Shown in pieces: positions 1-11,551 of a stretch of DNA of 64,000 nucleotides. The notes beneath the pieces are model-generated. The model ran no database searches and was not told where the DNA came from. It saw nothing but the letters and a program-made list of their open reading frames with translations. Position 1 is the stretch's first letter; every line of letters begins with the position of its first letter. Both the position numbers and the translations under genes were made by a program. The DNA comes from Anisakis pegreffii. Lineage: Eukaryota > Nematoda > Chromadorea > Rhabditida > Anisakidae. The stretch spans positions 62,001 to 126,000 of the forward strand of contig JAPYMA010000103.1 in the NCBI GenBank assembly GCA_035041965.1. Reading direction: 5' to 3'.

Positions 1-1620
1 AAGAATAAAGAATAAATTCCTAAGTTCTGACTCGTCTTTGGCGGCGTTTTCTATTGAGGATCATGCACAATGAGAAATCCTACTGAAAACTCATATTATT
101 CAGCGTTTATCAATACTTTCATTTGAGACATTGCGAAATCGTTTACTTGAATCAACATTTGTTCAAAAATCACTGTATCAGTGAACAACCAACAACATTT
201 TGCTGTAGTAAACAAAAAAAGAAACTAATTAACAAAGAATTCGAGTGAAATTTGTGCAAAACAAATGAAATCTAGTTGTAATCATTATCTTATACAATTC
301 TTGTAAGGAATTTAATTGATCAGACTGCAAAGCATTGCCTAAGGGCATGGGCATGGAATTGTAGATGGATTGATGTAGTCGTTGAAATGAATTATCGACG
401 AATTCCATGCTTGCATGCAAAAATGCAAGCAAATAGGGAAATATTTTAAAATATATCCATGAAATGGAGAATTTTGCTGGTTGAATTTGCAGCCGAACGA
501 TGTCTGCAACAAATCAGTCAGTCAATCGAACGGCAAATGATGTGTACAGCAGCGAGAGTGGTGACTGGTGACGTTGTTGGTTTCATGTGTTACGGATGAA
601 ATGTGCAATCGTTTTGAGGGATCGACACAATTGCGACCACAATCTTGGAGATATCGCAATAGTAAATATACCTTGCAGGAAAGTTCATTAATACGACAGG
701 TGAAAAGGTGACCCATTTAGAACTGAGCCACTCCAATACAGCTCTCTATATAGATAGTGAATGTGAGTAAGCACAGAAAACTGTTGAGCAATTGCTTGCA
801 CTTTTATGTAAATCATTCGAAAACGTTAGAAAAGGCATCGTATTGCCTTCTAGTTGACTGCGGCAGAAATTGGGCAATAGTTTTTGGAATAGATTTATGC
901 ATAAAAAGTGTGTTTCTAATGAAACACTGTAAAAATATTGAATTTTAAACAGAGACAATGACTGAAATTTTTGCGAAATTGGTGAAATAATTTGAATTTC
1001 TGAACGAAAAAATGAAATGAAGACATTTTCAACAGACTGGATAATATTGCTCGGCTTTGATTTTGTTCTGCAGTAAGATTGTGAGCATCAAAACAATACA
1101 CTGTAAAATTTCTGTGCGTGAAACAAATCAGAACAAATATGCATCGACCAGTGATGTGAATCGAATGAAGCAAATTATCGAGTGAAGATTATGAAAACAT
1201 GAAAAAATTTATCGATGTTTACTGATCTGATTAATTGAATTGAATAAAAGTGAGTAGCTGATATGAAAAGAATATTTCTTCGCGAAAAAATTTCACTTCT
1301 TGCTCATGAAAATCGCTCCTCATGACGTCGAGAAGATTGGTGATGGTGAGCAGCGAGAATATTAATCAGATTAAAGTGGATGTTGTGATTGAGTATCTCC
1401 GCTACTGCATAAGCTTGATACGATTGATTCGGTTTGTGACACAACCGTAGCAGTTGAGTTCCATTCCTGTTGTGACTGAATTTGGTAGTTTGCAATACCT
1501 GAAGATGTTCTTGGAGTAATCCTAAGGCCGTAATCTTGATGTTATAGTTTAAAATTTGGGCACTGTTTGGGCACATTTGCAATATCCCTTGAGCTTTTCA
1601 GATCCATAATTCACATCGCT
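1..1620 (-). other. Coding-like segments at left edge, unresolved
   Basis: No gene can be modelled here, but three minus-strand stretches look more like protein than chance. At 229-432 a 67-codon frame contains a hydrophilic Q/S/N-rich part (around FVDNSFQRLHQS). At 1371-1541 a 56-codon frame is rich in S, T and Q. At 1-50 an open stretch follows an AG (cctcaatag read on the minus strand) and runs off the window. They lie in the same direction and could be exons of one gene continuing to the left, but no strong donor follows the first two and no domain is recognisable. Chance is a fair alternative. Confidence 0.2.
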
Positions 1621-3210
1621 CACCTAAAACTTCTGAAGTTCACGATAAAAATGGGATCACAATATGTTTTCGAATGAAAAGTTTCCCTTTTTTCAGGCTT
1701 TCTTCCGTATTTTCCAAAATTTCTTCATATTACCTGAACATTTTCAAAGATCTGCAGTTATTTTTCATAATGCATCGAAAGATCACTTCTAAAACAATGA
1801 ATCTTATAACGAATTCATGAAGTTTTCAGATGTTCTTAAAGGAATCTTAAAGTATCTGCATAATGGAACCAAAATGAAACGCGCGAAAATTTGCCGCCAT
1901 TAGCATAGCACGAGGCTTAAAAGAGAAGAGCTATCGTTAGTCACTCATTCAATGTTTTACGTTTTCGGAGATGTGTGCGTTTTGTGGTCTGATGGAAAAA
2001 ATGGAATGATATTGGAGTTTACTACGTTTTCACCATACAGATGGGTAATTTATCAGTGGCTACTGAGTATCGACATCCATCGAATGCTTTCTTAGAGCCC
2101 AAATGCTATGGTATTCGTATATGACGGTAGATTTTTTTAAATCACTGTAGTCGTTGAATAAAGAATGCTTATTTTGAAGGAAGTTTTACACAATCAAGGA
2201 CAAATTAGACCTGCCAGCTGAACTCAATGTTTCGAGTAACTTAGTCGAGAGTGATATCAGTTTGGATCTTCCGATGGGACTGGTGGACTTTTAGGACTGG
2301 TTGTCTTACAGTTCAATTCAAGATGCTTTTATTCAACGTTGATCAACAATTCCAGAACTGTTTCCTTCTATCAGGTTATTTTTATGTTGCATTCGTTATG
2401 GCTTTTCTTTAGGACACGCTTGCTTTCACTTGCATTTTTTGGGGATTTTTTGATGGCATTCAGAGGATTTTTCAGGGATTTTATTAAAAATCAACACTGA
2501 TAAGGTTAAAGATGTTCGATTCTTAAATGATATTTTGATTGAATGTTGCGAAACCCAATCATCTTAAAACCAGGCAATCAGTAAACATAAGATTCCGATA
2601 CCACTTCACTAGAAATAAATATACAAAAATGCATGCAAATTAAGATTCTGGTTTATGTAAACGATTTAATTTTTCCATCTCCATGCAAGAAAACTGACAA
2701 GAAAAATTAACCTGAAATGGATCTTGCTGCGCTTGAAACATTTTAATCGGATGAACACCGATTAGTGGAGGATTCATGAAGCGGATCAGGTTTCAACACT
2801 GATAATTTTCATGAAATATTCAATGAGGCGTAATATGGAAAATCCAAAATGAGTGCAATTTATAAACATGATTCCTGAAGACAGAAATGAAAAGTTTTGT
2901 TATCATGATGACCTAGAATGCTACAAGTTTGTGACCACTTAATAATTACTGTGTATTTATCGGTGAATTTTTCAATGAACATTGCAAAGATGTGGTTTTT
3001 CCTCCACTCAACGTATGATTTTCTGATATCATTCAAAAACTAAAGCCTGCATCAACGAATCTTGAATGTTAATAGTCCACTGGAGAGAGAATTCAGAATG
3101 TTGAATTGTTATCGCCAATCTATCGATATGCGCATTCTGACTGGATAGGGAAATCATCGCCAAGATTTGCCGATTTAATGAATGGTCAAAGATTTTCATG
3201 AAAATTTAAA
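1621..3210. other. Non-coding stretch, nothing recognised
   Basis: AT-rich sequence with stops in all frames. I see no gene, RNA or clear repeat. Confidence 0.5.
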
Positions 3211-3489
3211 TTGTGCAAGCATATTGGCATATATTGTGCATATATTACCAAAGTACCCTTCCATGCATATTACTTATCTGAAGATGTTTTGTCGAAATCG
3301 GTGTTTACGGTATTATTTTTAAGGTCGTCATCAAAATTTTACTTGAAACTTGTAAGGAGGTGTCGTTCAAGCGGTGACGTACAGGTGAATGATTGTTTTC
3401 AGAAGAATATCTGTCATCACCGATTAAATTGTGCTCTCACAATCAGCAAAACTGGAAGAAAAATTGTTGATCAGTTATTATCTTGCTGA
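3211..3489 (+). other. Coding-like ORF, possible terminal exons
   Basis: A 92-codon frame closes at a TGA. Inside it, gtaagg at 3352 and an acceptor ending ttttcag at 3402 would bound a 51-base in-frame intron, so the frame reads through whether or not it is spliced. The part after the acceptor is hydrophilic and contains four cysteines (KNIC, LNC, LLSC ending). There is no strong start and no family resemblance. It may be the 3' end of an unknown gene, or chance. Confidence 0.2.
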
Positions 3490-3829
3490 TGTGGCATAGA
3501 GGTTCGAATGATTCAGTTGCACTATTGTTTATAGGTTATTATGTTTTTATGAGAGAACACGATTTTATTACGAAGTCAATGTCATTATCACTGAGATCCA
3601 TTATCATTTCTTTGCATTCCCTCTTATCAGCACAACTGATCACTGCAATTGTGCATTGTGCTGCTCTTTTTATATCGAAATCCTTTTAAGAGAGTGGAAA
3701 CTTCAACATAAATGAAAAATCGCACTAATTTCAGTTGAACATTTGAAATGATCATCTAAAAGTCGAAAATTTTTGCATTTAATCAGTTAGAAAAAGCCGC
3801 AATTATTCAAATTAACATGGAATCGGTGA

Positions 3830-4155
3830 TTGGTGCGCAGCGGGTTCAGCTGCCATTCACGGGAGAAGTTTTACTCGAAATCAACTGGTTATTGAGCTTG
3901 AGCCAGGCTATGATCTGGCTTAATTATCAAGATCACACATAGATCAGTTCATTCTGATTGTAGCGTTTACGCTCATCAGATCAATTGCCCATGATGTAGG
4001 CTAAAGAACTGATTGCAAACTGGATATAGACACTCGCCGGAGACTCAAGAGTCTCCGTGATACCTTTACAGGCAGAGCACCCAACAGGTAATTAGTACGT
4101 CGAGAGTTCGATTGCCGTTTATGGAGGAAGGTTTTGCTCGAAACCGAATGGTATT
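3830..4155. repeat. Diverged pair with tRNA-like B-box, SINE-like
   Basis: Two related segments of about 60 bases lie about 260 bases apart: 3837-3897 and 4096-4157. They share a block reading roughly gttcgattgcc, then a purine-rich spacer, then gttttgctcgaaa and an AYTGGTATT-like end. Most differences are transitions. The gttcgattgcc block resembles the tRNA B-box (GGTTCGANTCC). A perfect 7-bp hairpin (ggagact/agtctcc) sits at 4038-4056. I infer remnants of a tRNA-derived short interspersed element. No intact tRNA cloverleaf is visible. Confidence 0.35.
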
Positions 4156-4569
4156 CAAGAATACGAATGATCTTTGAAGTCTTTCCTGAACAGTTATCAT
4201 ATCTTATCTACATCTCAGACAACACTTTTTGTACATAAAAAACTGATCATTGTCTTGGAAACTACAATTGGAGCATTTGATATATGTCCCGGATCAATTG
4301 GTCTTTCAACATGCAAGGTACGGCTTTTGTTCTTGAGTTGTGTGCATGGTGAGGTATTGTTATTATTATTCCTTCGCTTTTCGAATAATTTACACTCGAA
4401 TCGGAACCAGTCTTGCTTCTAATCGCAAGACTGTTTCTCGTCCCTGAAGCTTGTATATGATGATGTGTGATACAAGCAGCCTGCATTGAAAACAGTGTCG
4501 GGTCGGTGATCACTGAAAATCGGTCGCTATCACTTGTGCAGCCAGTGGTCATATTAATAATCAGACTTT

Positions 4570-4830
4570 GATTGCGCGGGTGTTCCCAACCTGTCGAGCT
4601 GCCAACAAGAGGGGCTAGGTTTAGGTGAACGCGACAGGCGTTCCCCGCTTATAATCACCGACGTTTTTGCGGCGCTCCCCGACCATCGGTGAATACCGAG
4701 TTGCGGTAATCACCGACAAGGCTCTCGGTCGATGATTACCGAGAAAAACCTTGCGGTTCCCAACACTATTTGAAAAGCAACACCGGGAGACTCTGGCGAC
4801 ACCTGGACGGCTCTGGCGACAAGGAATCTG
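4570..4830. repeat. GC-rich island with hairpin and short repeats
   Basis: This stretch is clearly richer in G and C than its surroundings. It has a hairpin with 14-base arms at 4704-4717 and 4728-4741 (one mismatch, 10-base loop), a further copy of the arm motif (taatcaccgac) at 4652-4662, and a direct repeat ctctggcgac at 4791-4800 and 4811-4820. It could be a small non-autonomous element or a structured promoter-proximal region for the exon at 5169. No terminal inverted repeats or target duplication could be fixed. Confidence 0.4.
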
Positions 4831-5168
4831 ATACCGCGTTCTAGTCTATGATTCATTTTCATCTCCGTCATCTCGAGAGTCCATCTTCAGTTCTCCGAAT
4901 GGTCTCCTCGTTTCGGCTTTTCAGCGAGTCCTCGAATTTGCCGGATGATTTCGCCTTCTGAAGGAATTCTCATCATCGCTTAACCGTCGCTCTTTCACCT
5001 GAATGTTAGTCAGCCAGTAGTCGCCTTCACGCACGAAAAATTATCGCCCGCAAACGCGTATCATCCGTGATGTGTCGTTTTTTCTTTCTTGAATTGTTTG
5101 ATCATCTCGCCTTGCCCGTAAGATACGTCGTGCAGTACCATCGTAGTGGTTTCACGTCTGGTTTCTCA

Positions 5169-5243
5169 ATGAAGCGCCAACGAGAAGGATCTCTGCTCTT
5201 CCTATTTGCCTGTCTTACGATGGTGTTTACGCACTCACAATCA
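5169..5243 (+). CDS. Isolated signal-peptide-like first exon
   Basis: The 25-codon stretch starts at an ATG and reads a charged start (MKRQREG), a hydrophobic core (LLFLFACLTMVF) and a polar end (THSQS). It stops exactly at a consensus donor, gtaagt, in phase 0. This is the form of a signal-peptide exon of a secreted or membrane protein. An in-frame ATG at 5067 would lengthen it to 59 residues, but the shorter start gives the better signal peptide. No partner exon was found before the Ski gene begins at 6742, so its partners may lie further on or it may be chance. Confidence 0.35.
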
Positions 5244-6741
5244 GTAAGTGAATGAATGAATATGAATGATTGTTAACGAGAAGGGAATGCGATAAAGATT
5301 TTGTCTGTTCCTCTATGGTGGTGTTCGATATAGTGGCGTGTGTAAATTGTTTCAACCAGTGGATATTTTGTCTGCCATCTGAATTGTTTACATGTTGTTG
5401 TGATTAGCATGAGATACGGCGATAAGATGAGAAAGAAGAGAGCACAACAGAGAAGGCATTTTTATTCTTTTTCCGATACTGCTGATTGCACTTCTGCTCG
5501 TGCTCTTACTCTTGTTCCTGCAACAGCAGCAGCAGAGGCAGCATTGACTTGCTGTACGCCATTTGATGAGTGAAGAGTGCTATTCCTGGTTTGTCCGGTA
5601 TGTTAAGGATGGATGGATGGGCGTTATGTGGTTGATTCTATTATACGATGCGAACGTGTGCTCTGCTGTCACATCTGAACAGAGAGAGAAGGCAACGAGA
5701 AGGAACGACGACAGAATCGAATAAGATGATGATGATTCGGTGATGCCATCCACTGATGTCTGTTGATATCCTTTTTACTTCTGAACAATATCCTACGTGT
5801 GCTTCAGACTCTCTGCGGTCTCCTATCGTCACGTTGTATACATTTCACGATATTTTTCTACACTCTACATAGCCAGAAGCTAAGCGACTACGCATACGAA
5901 CGACTATGCTGAGTAATGTGTCACTTAAGAGATGCGGTAGAACGCAGTCGATTTGAAAGATACGTGGAGAGATCGAATTTGACAAGAGGGAGCCAAGAAT
6001 GAGAGCAGTGAAGAGAAATACAGTCGAAACATATGAATGACAACTATACAGAGAATGAGAGCTCCGCAATAGCGAGAAACCGAATGCTGTGCAGTGAGGA
6101 GAGGATGAAAGTGAGACAAAATGAATGCAAAAAAAAGATCCCTTATAACAGAGAAAGGATCCAGGGCACCAGAACTTTGTATCTAGAGCGACGGAACTTC
6201 TATAGAATCAGATGGGCATAGAAGAGGGAAGATTCATTTGTCGCCTTCTACTGAAGCACACTGCTATAGAGCGGCAGCGCGTTGTCGCTATTTTTTTTGC
6301 AACGCTTTTTAGCAGTCTAGTCGTCTAGTCATCTCTACTAGTCGCCACACTATTTCTGCCGTCTAGACACTTCACGGACTGTGCCGCAACTGGAATAGGC
6401 GTGGTCAATCGGAGAAACTCGAATTGCGATTGGCGCTAGTAGGAGCGCTGACGATGGATGTGCGTTCGTGGAGAAGCGTGCGGCGTGTGCTGCGTTATGA
6501 AGTTGTAAGGGTTTGTTATTAGGTGTTTGGATCACTCTGGTTAGATTGGTTGTGTGGTGTTATTTGTGTGGCGTTCGCTAAAGGTGAACAAATGAATTTT
6601 GTCAATATAATCATTATCAACAATTATTTTATAAGGTAACCAACATCCAGCTATTTATTCGTATGAACACATAAGCAAAGATCCTCATCAGAACAACAAC
6701 ATTGATAAATCGACAGTTTATAGCAGCAATAGCAGCAAGCA
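5244..6741. other. Non-coding stretch upstream of the Ski/Sno gene
   Basis: No open frame with coding character is visible. It probably holds promoter and 5' UTR sequence for the gene at 6742 and possibly the intron after 5243. No element could be fixed by eye. Confidence 0.4.
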
Positions 6742-9700
6742 ATGGCTGTTTCGGCCATGAGACGAGATATTAATCCAACTATCTGTCACGGTGAGGATGT
6801 TCTCCTTGAGGAGCTATCATCCCGACTGAAGGGTGTCTTACCTGTCCAACCAAGTCCCTTGCTAGTACCATCTGATAATTCTTCATCATCGCTGAAAAGT
6901 ACCGTGCTTGATGGTCATCTAATATCGTGTTTCGTAATCGGTGGAGAATGTCGTCTGTGCTTTCCGCAAATTATTTCCGTCGTACTGCAAGATGTGAAAG
7001 TTGACGATGTCAACGATTTATTCGTTGATTTGAATATTCATATATCTGTTGCTAGTCAACAACAATTGGACACATTGAAATTGGCCGGTGTAATGCCGAT
7101 GACTGCAGATAGTTGTGGCCTAGTGACAAAAAGTGATGCTGAACGGCTGGTAGCAAAGTTACTTCCGCGTACGTCGGGACCTCTACGGAAGAAGGTTTGT
7201 CGAGACGATGCGGTACCAATATGCCATGATTGCTTCGGTGGTTGTAGCGGTTTGCTGTTAGGATCGATTGACGGTGATGAGTGCATTGAATGCTCGGAAT
7301 GCAAATATATGTTTAGTGGAGAGAAGTTTGTTGCTCATACACATTCGTTGAAAGAAATTCGGCGTGTTTGCCATTGGGGTTTTGATTCTGCCAATTGGAA
7401 GTATTACCTCCGTATTGCTGAAACGCATGAAAGTGACATTCATGCGATTCGTCTCTTTGAACACTTCAAAAATCCTCATTTACGACTCGGTAAACGACAT
7501 AACGATTGCAAGGTGAGCATCATTACCATTTCATTGCGCATGCATGTTCTTTATTTCTATCTTTTACTTATGATTTTCATCTTAATGTAAATGGTGAAAA
7601 TAAAGTTTTTGTATTCGTCGATTGTTTCGTCTTCGTATCGTTCGAAAGATTATTTGTCTCACAATTGGAAAATGACCTAAAATTGCGATTTGCCAACTGC
7701 ACACATCATCGATGTTCAGGGAAATTCCTCCCGAATTCCGAAAATGTAAAAACGATCGTGACGAGCATGCGCTCACATGCAAGAAATTTTTTATATCAAC
7801 AAACCACACATCCGTTTTTCTGTACCTCTGCCGTTTACCTCAATTTCTATGAGAAAGCCCAACATTCAATGGCCAAAATGAGAATCTGCAATTATTTCAT
7901 GCTTCTTCTGAACACTGCGAATAGCTGAATCAAGGAATCTGTTATGCGTTTCGAAATGTGCACATATTTCACGATACATATTCTTTGTTCACATGTAACT
8001 GCATGAATTCATTCTACACAAACGACTCTCACAGTTAATATCTATCTCCATGACCAAATCGATTTGGCCTAAAGCACGTAGAACCTATTAAAGACTTCCG
8101 CATGAAGCTGACTGAATATGAAGAGATGATTATCCATCATTTCTAGCTGGGTTAGCTTGTGTATTCTGATCAATAAGTAGTATGTCTAATCAGCTAACTG
8201 CTCTCTCATGTGTTTACTCGTTAGCTTTCAAAGAGAACGGCGTATTTTATCGTAGAAAGCGGCGAAAATCAATAAAATTTTACAGTACTTCTCTGGAAAT
8301 GTCATTTGAATAGTTTGAACAAATATTTCGTCATTTAGTGATACTACAGCTACACAAACTGTCATTTTCAGTGATGATAGTGCTATCAGTATGAGCAAAT
8401 TAGATTTGATAAGGAAACATGTCAAACAGTCTTAGTGGACCTTTTAAAAAGTCGATAATGCATGAAATTAGTTGTTGCTGGTTTCATCTGAATAAGTTAT
8501 TTGAGGCACTGAGATTGTAAAGACGAACAAGTTATTCGTATACAAAATCCTCAGTGCTCATTCATTGAACTTTCATACACGTGGAGGGATTGCTACAATT
8601 TCTGAAGATTTGTATTCATTCATTTCGTTCTGCTCTAGTTCCTGTTATATCCATTTGGAAATGAGTCTTTTTGTGCGCAAGTGATTGTGTGCATTTATTT
8701 GAGGTGTTTGAATTATACTACACCAACTCAAGAAAGCTAGCCAGCTTAAAGTAAAGTCGTATATGTCCTGTGTAGCATTCTCCAAAGCATTCTCCTCTTA
8801 GAAATACATATTTATGTGATTATAGTCGATGCACATATTCAACGCATCCGCTCGATCACGATAGGCAAACCAGAGGATAGAACAGAATTAAATGAGACGT
8901 TTGCGGTGTCCCCACAATGACATCATTTATGCAGTTCTTTCAATCACAGCACTTGTCTGCCTACAATCCCCCTCTTCCTATTCTCTCCCAATATCGTCTT
9001 TATCTTAGCGGCGGGTCAGTCATCAGTCGACATTCGTTGACAATCCTTCTTTCAGTATTCAGATCAAGTGACGGATAAAAATTTCTCTTCTCTATCCCTT
9101 CTTGAGAAGTTACATGTACATATGCACATCATATCTTTAATACATCATTGCACTCAGTCGAGGACATTCGACGAAAACGGATTATAAAAAAAAGAGTATA
9201 AACAGCGGAAATAAAATTATGAATTACATTTATTATAACGGATACATAACCACGTATTGAAGGTGTGAAACGAAACGAAAAAATGCACAACCCATCATTT
9301 TTAAACAATTGTCACAGACTGTCTCATGACGTAAATGACTTTCGAAGCAGTCGAACGAGAGTGCATCCAGAATGCCGAATTCACTGTAACTGATGGTGCT
9401 TGCGTATCATTTTCATTAGATCTTTCTAACATTCCATGACGTGCGTCTCGAAACCTTTTAACCCAAAAAGCTTATTAAATGCCTTCACTGCTTTGCTGTA
9501 TCAATCAAAGGCATATGAAAATGTTAGTTTACGATACATTATCGCTTAAGAACCCCTCAGCTATGAGTCCGCATCAAACATGTCAACAAATTTGTTTCCA
9601 GTGCTCTATCACTTTCATATATCTCTCTCAGAATCTGAGCGGATCAAAAATTCATCTAGATAGTTCGAATGTTGAGATAACGCAATGAAGTGTGACAATT

Positions 9701-11551
9701 TTCTTGAAAGACCAAAATTATTAAATAACCATCCGATCAATTCAATTTCTCGTCCATTCTTTCTTCATCTCATCATGTCGCACTCACTGGACCAGTTTAA
9801 TGCTGATACATATCAGTTCGAATTATGTCCCGTTGTCTGCCGATGAATTTCTTTTTTTTCAATTCTGAACACATGATTTCAATCGTGCAAAACGTCATTG
9901 GGGAATTTTTTTCATGTCGTATCATGTGTTTAGATTTTTATTGCTTAAATTTCAGTCACATCGAATGATAAGTAAATATTTGTATCAGCATTAATTTTAT
10001 CAAGTCTCTATGGGATGGAAGAGTACGTTCACAAATGCTTTGAATCATTTGTCAATTCCTCGTGTGCAGTGCACCTTGATGGAAAAAAAAGACCAGAATT
10101 TAAGGAGGCAAACATTTAGAAATGAACTATTAAAGGCGGCTGATAAACGAAAGCAATTTGTTCCCGTCTATCGATACATTTATTCATAAACACGTTGTGA
10201 AACTCAGTCAAAGTAAACATTTATGTGGGAAAAAGTTCTGTTGTTTATGGCTGGATGTGTTCAAGTGTTCATTTTCGAATGCATGGAATGTATTCGTTCG
10301 TCTGTATGTCACATTTTCAAAAGACACAGCTTTTGAGGTTTGCTCAATTATTCATTGGACTATGCAAGGGGAAGAGAGTAGGTGTGAGCTTGTAGGCTGG
10401 AAGAGTTGATTTCTTAAACTATCCGAAAATTGTTATTCAACCCACCTTAATCGTCCATATTCATTGGATTTCTAAACAGTCTGTTAACGCTTTTCTAAGT
10501 TTGCAACACTCTTAGTCATTACTGAATTTCCCAAATTCTGTATGGCACTACCACTGAAGTCCAATAAAAATCTCTTGTAGATAAACACTTCAATGCATTT
10601 TGTTGATATATTGACTAAGATTACGATTTATTCTGTCAGTGAAGAAGTTCCAATTGTTCAATGCAAAGCACAAATGTGAAATTGTGTTTAGTCGTTCTTG
10701 TTTTAAGTGAAGTAAAACGATTGGAGCTAAGCAATCACCACAATAATTCACGACAATATGCGTTTTTGCAGAGAAAATTATAGCAGTTGGAGTGAATAAG
10801 TTGTTTGAGTGGTTTGCGCTAGATTAATTCCTATTTGTAATTCGAAATGAAACATCGCCCATCTGCAAATCGCTAGGCTCGTTTGATTGCTGATTTGTAC
10901 AGCCAATAAACGTCACTCAATTTGTTATCCCGCACGCTCTTAGGTCAGATTTGGATTCGACTGGATGTGTTGAGGAAGCAGAAATTCAATTGATCAGAGC
11001 AATGATACAGCGTATTAAAGAAGAGTGAGTTGAATTGCTGTAGAGCGATATTAGTGTCAGTTCTCATACTGCTCGGTTTTTCTGACAGCTGTGATGTCTA
11101 TTTGATCTATGTAATTGATTGGTCTAGCACAATGGTTCTGATAGGAAGTGAAATTACCCGTTTTGGGTGATTTGAGGATGTCGAGGGGGGGGGGGAGGTA
11201 GGGGTAGCAATGGCTTGCCAGATCATCAAAAGGGCTAATGAAGCACCCAAACGTGAGAACCACTGATATAAACGATTCAAAAACATCAAAAATCGAATGC
11301 ACTACTGCAAACTACGATTGAACGGAGATTGTAGTCGAAAGTTTTCGAATTCCTACAATAATAAACTTTTTGCTTCTGCAATAATTATTTGGCGTGGAAC
11401 GATAAGGTTTTTTGGGATCAGTAAAGAAGATGGAATATTGAATCGGATGAGAGAGCGGTTCGAGGATAGAATGCAATTACTGTCACATCTGTTGCAAAAC
11501 GTCGAAATTTTTAGTGAAAAACTCTGCAAAACTGTTCATTCGGCTGACTGA
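6742..11551 (+). CDS. daf-5: Ski/Sno family transcriptional co-regulator (DAF-5-like)
   Basis: Ski/Sno proteins bind Smads and repress or tune TGF-beta target genes in the nucleus; DAF-5 is the nematode member in the dauer pathway. Exon 1 is 6742-7512 (257 residues, phase 0, donor gtgagc). Residues about 56-141 form the Ski/Sno/Dac domain (GECRLCFPQ, LKLAGVMP, CGLVTKSDAERL). Residues about 160-245 match the Smad4-binding SAND-like domain, with CIECSECKYMF, HTH and CHWGFDSANW. Two later exons, 10944-11024 and 11422-11551 (TGA), join in phase as a coiled coil (EEAEIQLIRAMIQRIKE, then NRMRERFEDRMQLLSHLLQ), as expected for the family's C-terminus. At least one middle exon is missing, because exon 1 ends in phase 0 and 10944 needs two carried bases. 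Family assignment is firm; the 3' structure is inferred. Confidence 0.8.
9632..9688 (+). other. Alternative short terminal exon for the Ski/Sno gene
   Basis: A pyrimidine-rich acceptor (tatctctctcag) is followed by an 18-codon phase-0 frame ending in TGA. It reads NLSGSKIHLDSSNVEITQ. It could splice directly to the phase-0 end of the Ski exon at 7512, giving a short isoform without the coiled coil. The frame is also open upstream to 9479, so splicing is not required to explain it. Only a transcript would decide. Confidence 0.2.

Noticed and set aside
4038..4056. tRNA gene around the ggagact/agtctcc hairpin
   Set aside because: The stem is 7 bp with a 5-base loop and no full cloverleaf can be folded around it.
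7506..7928. 140-codon plus-strand frame in the first Ski intron
   Set aside because: It is only an overlap past the donor at 7513, with no homology to Ski/Sno; other frames across it look equally protein-like.
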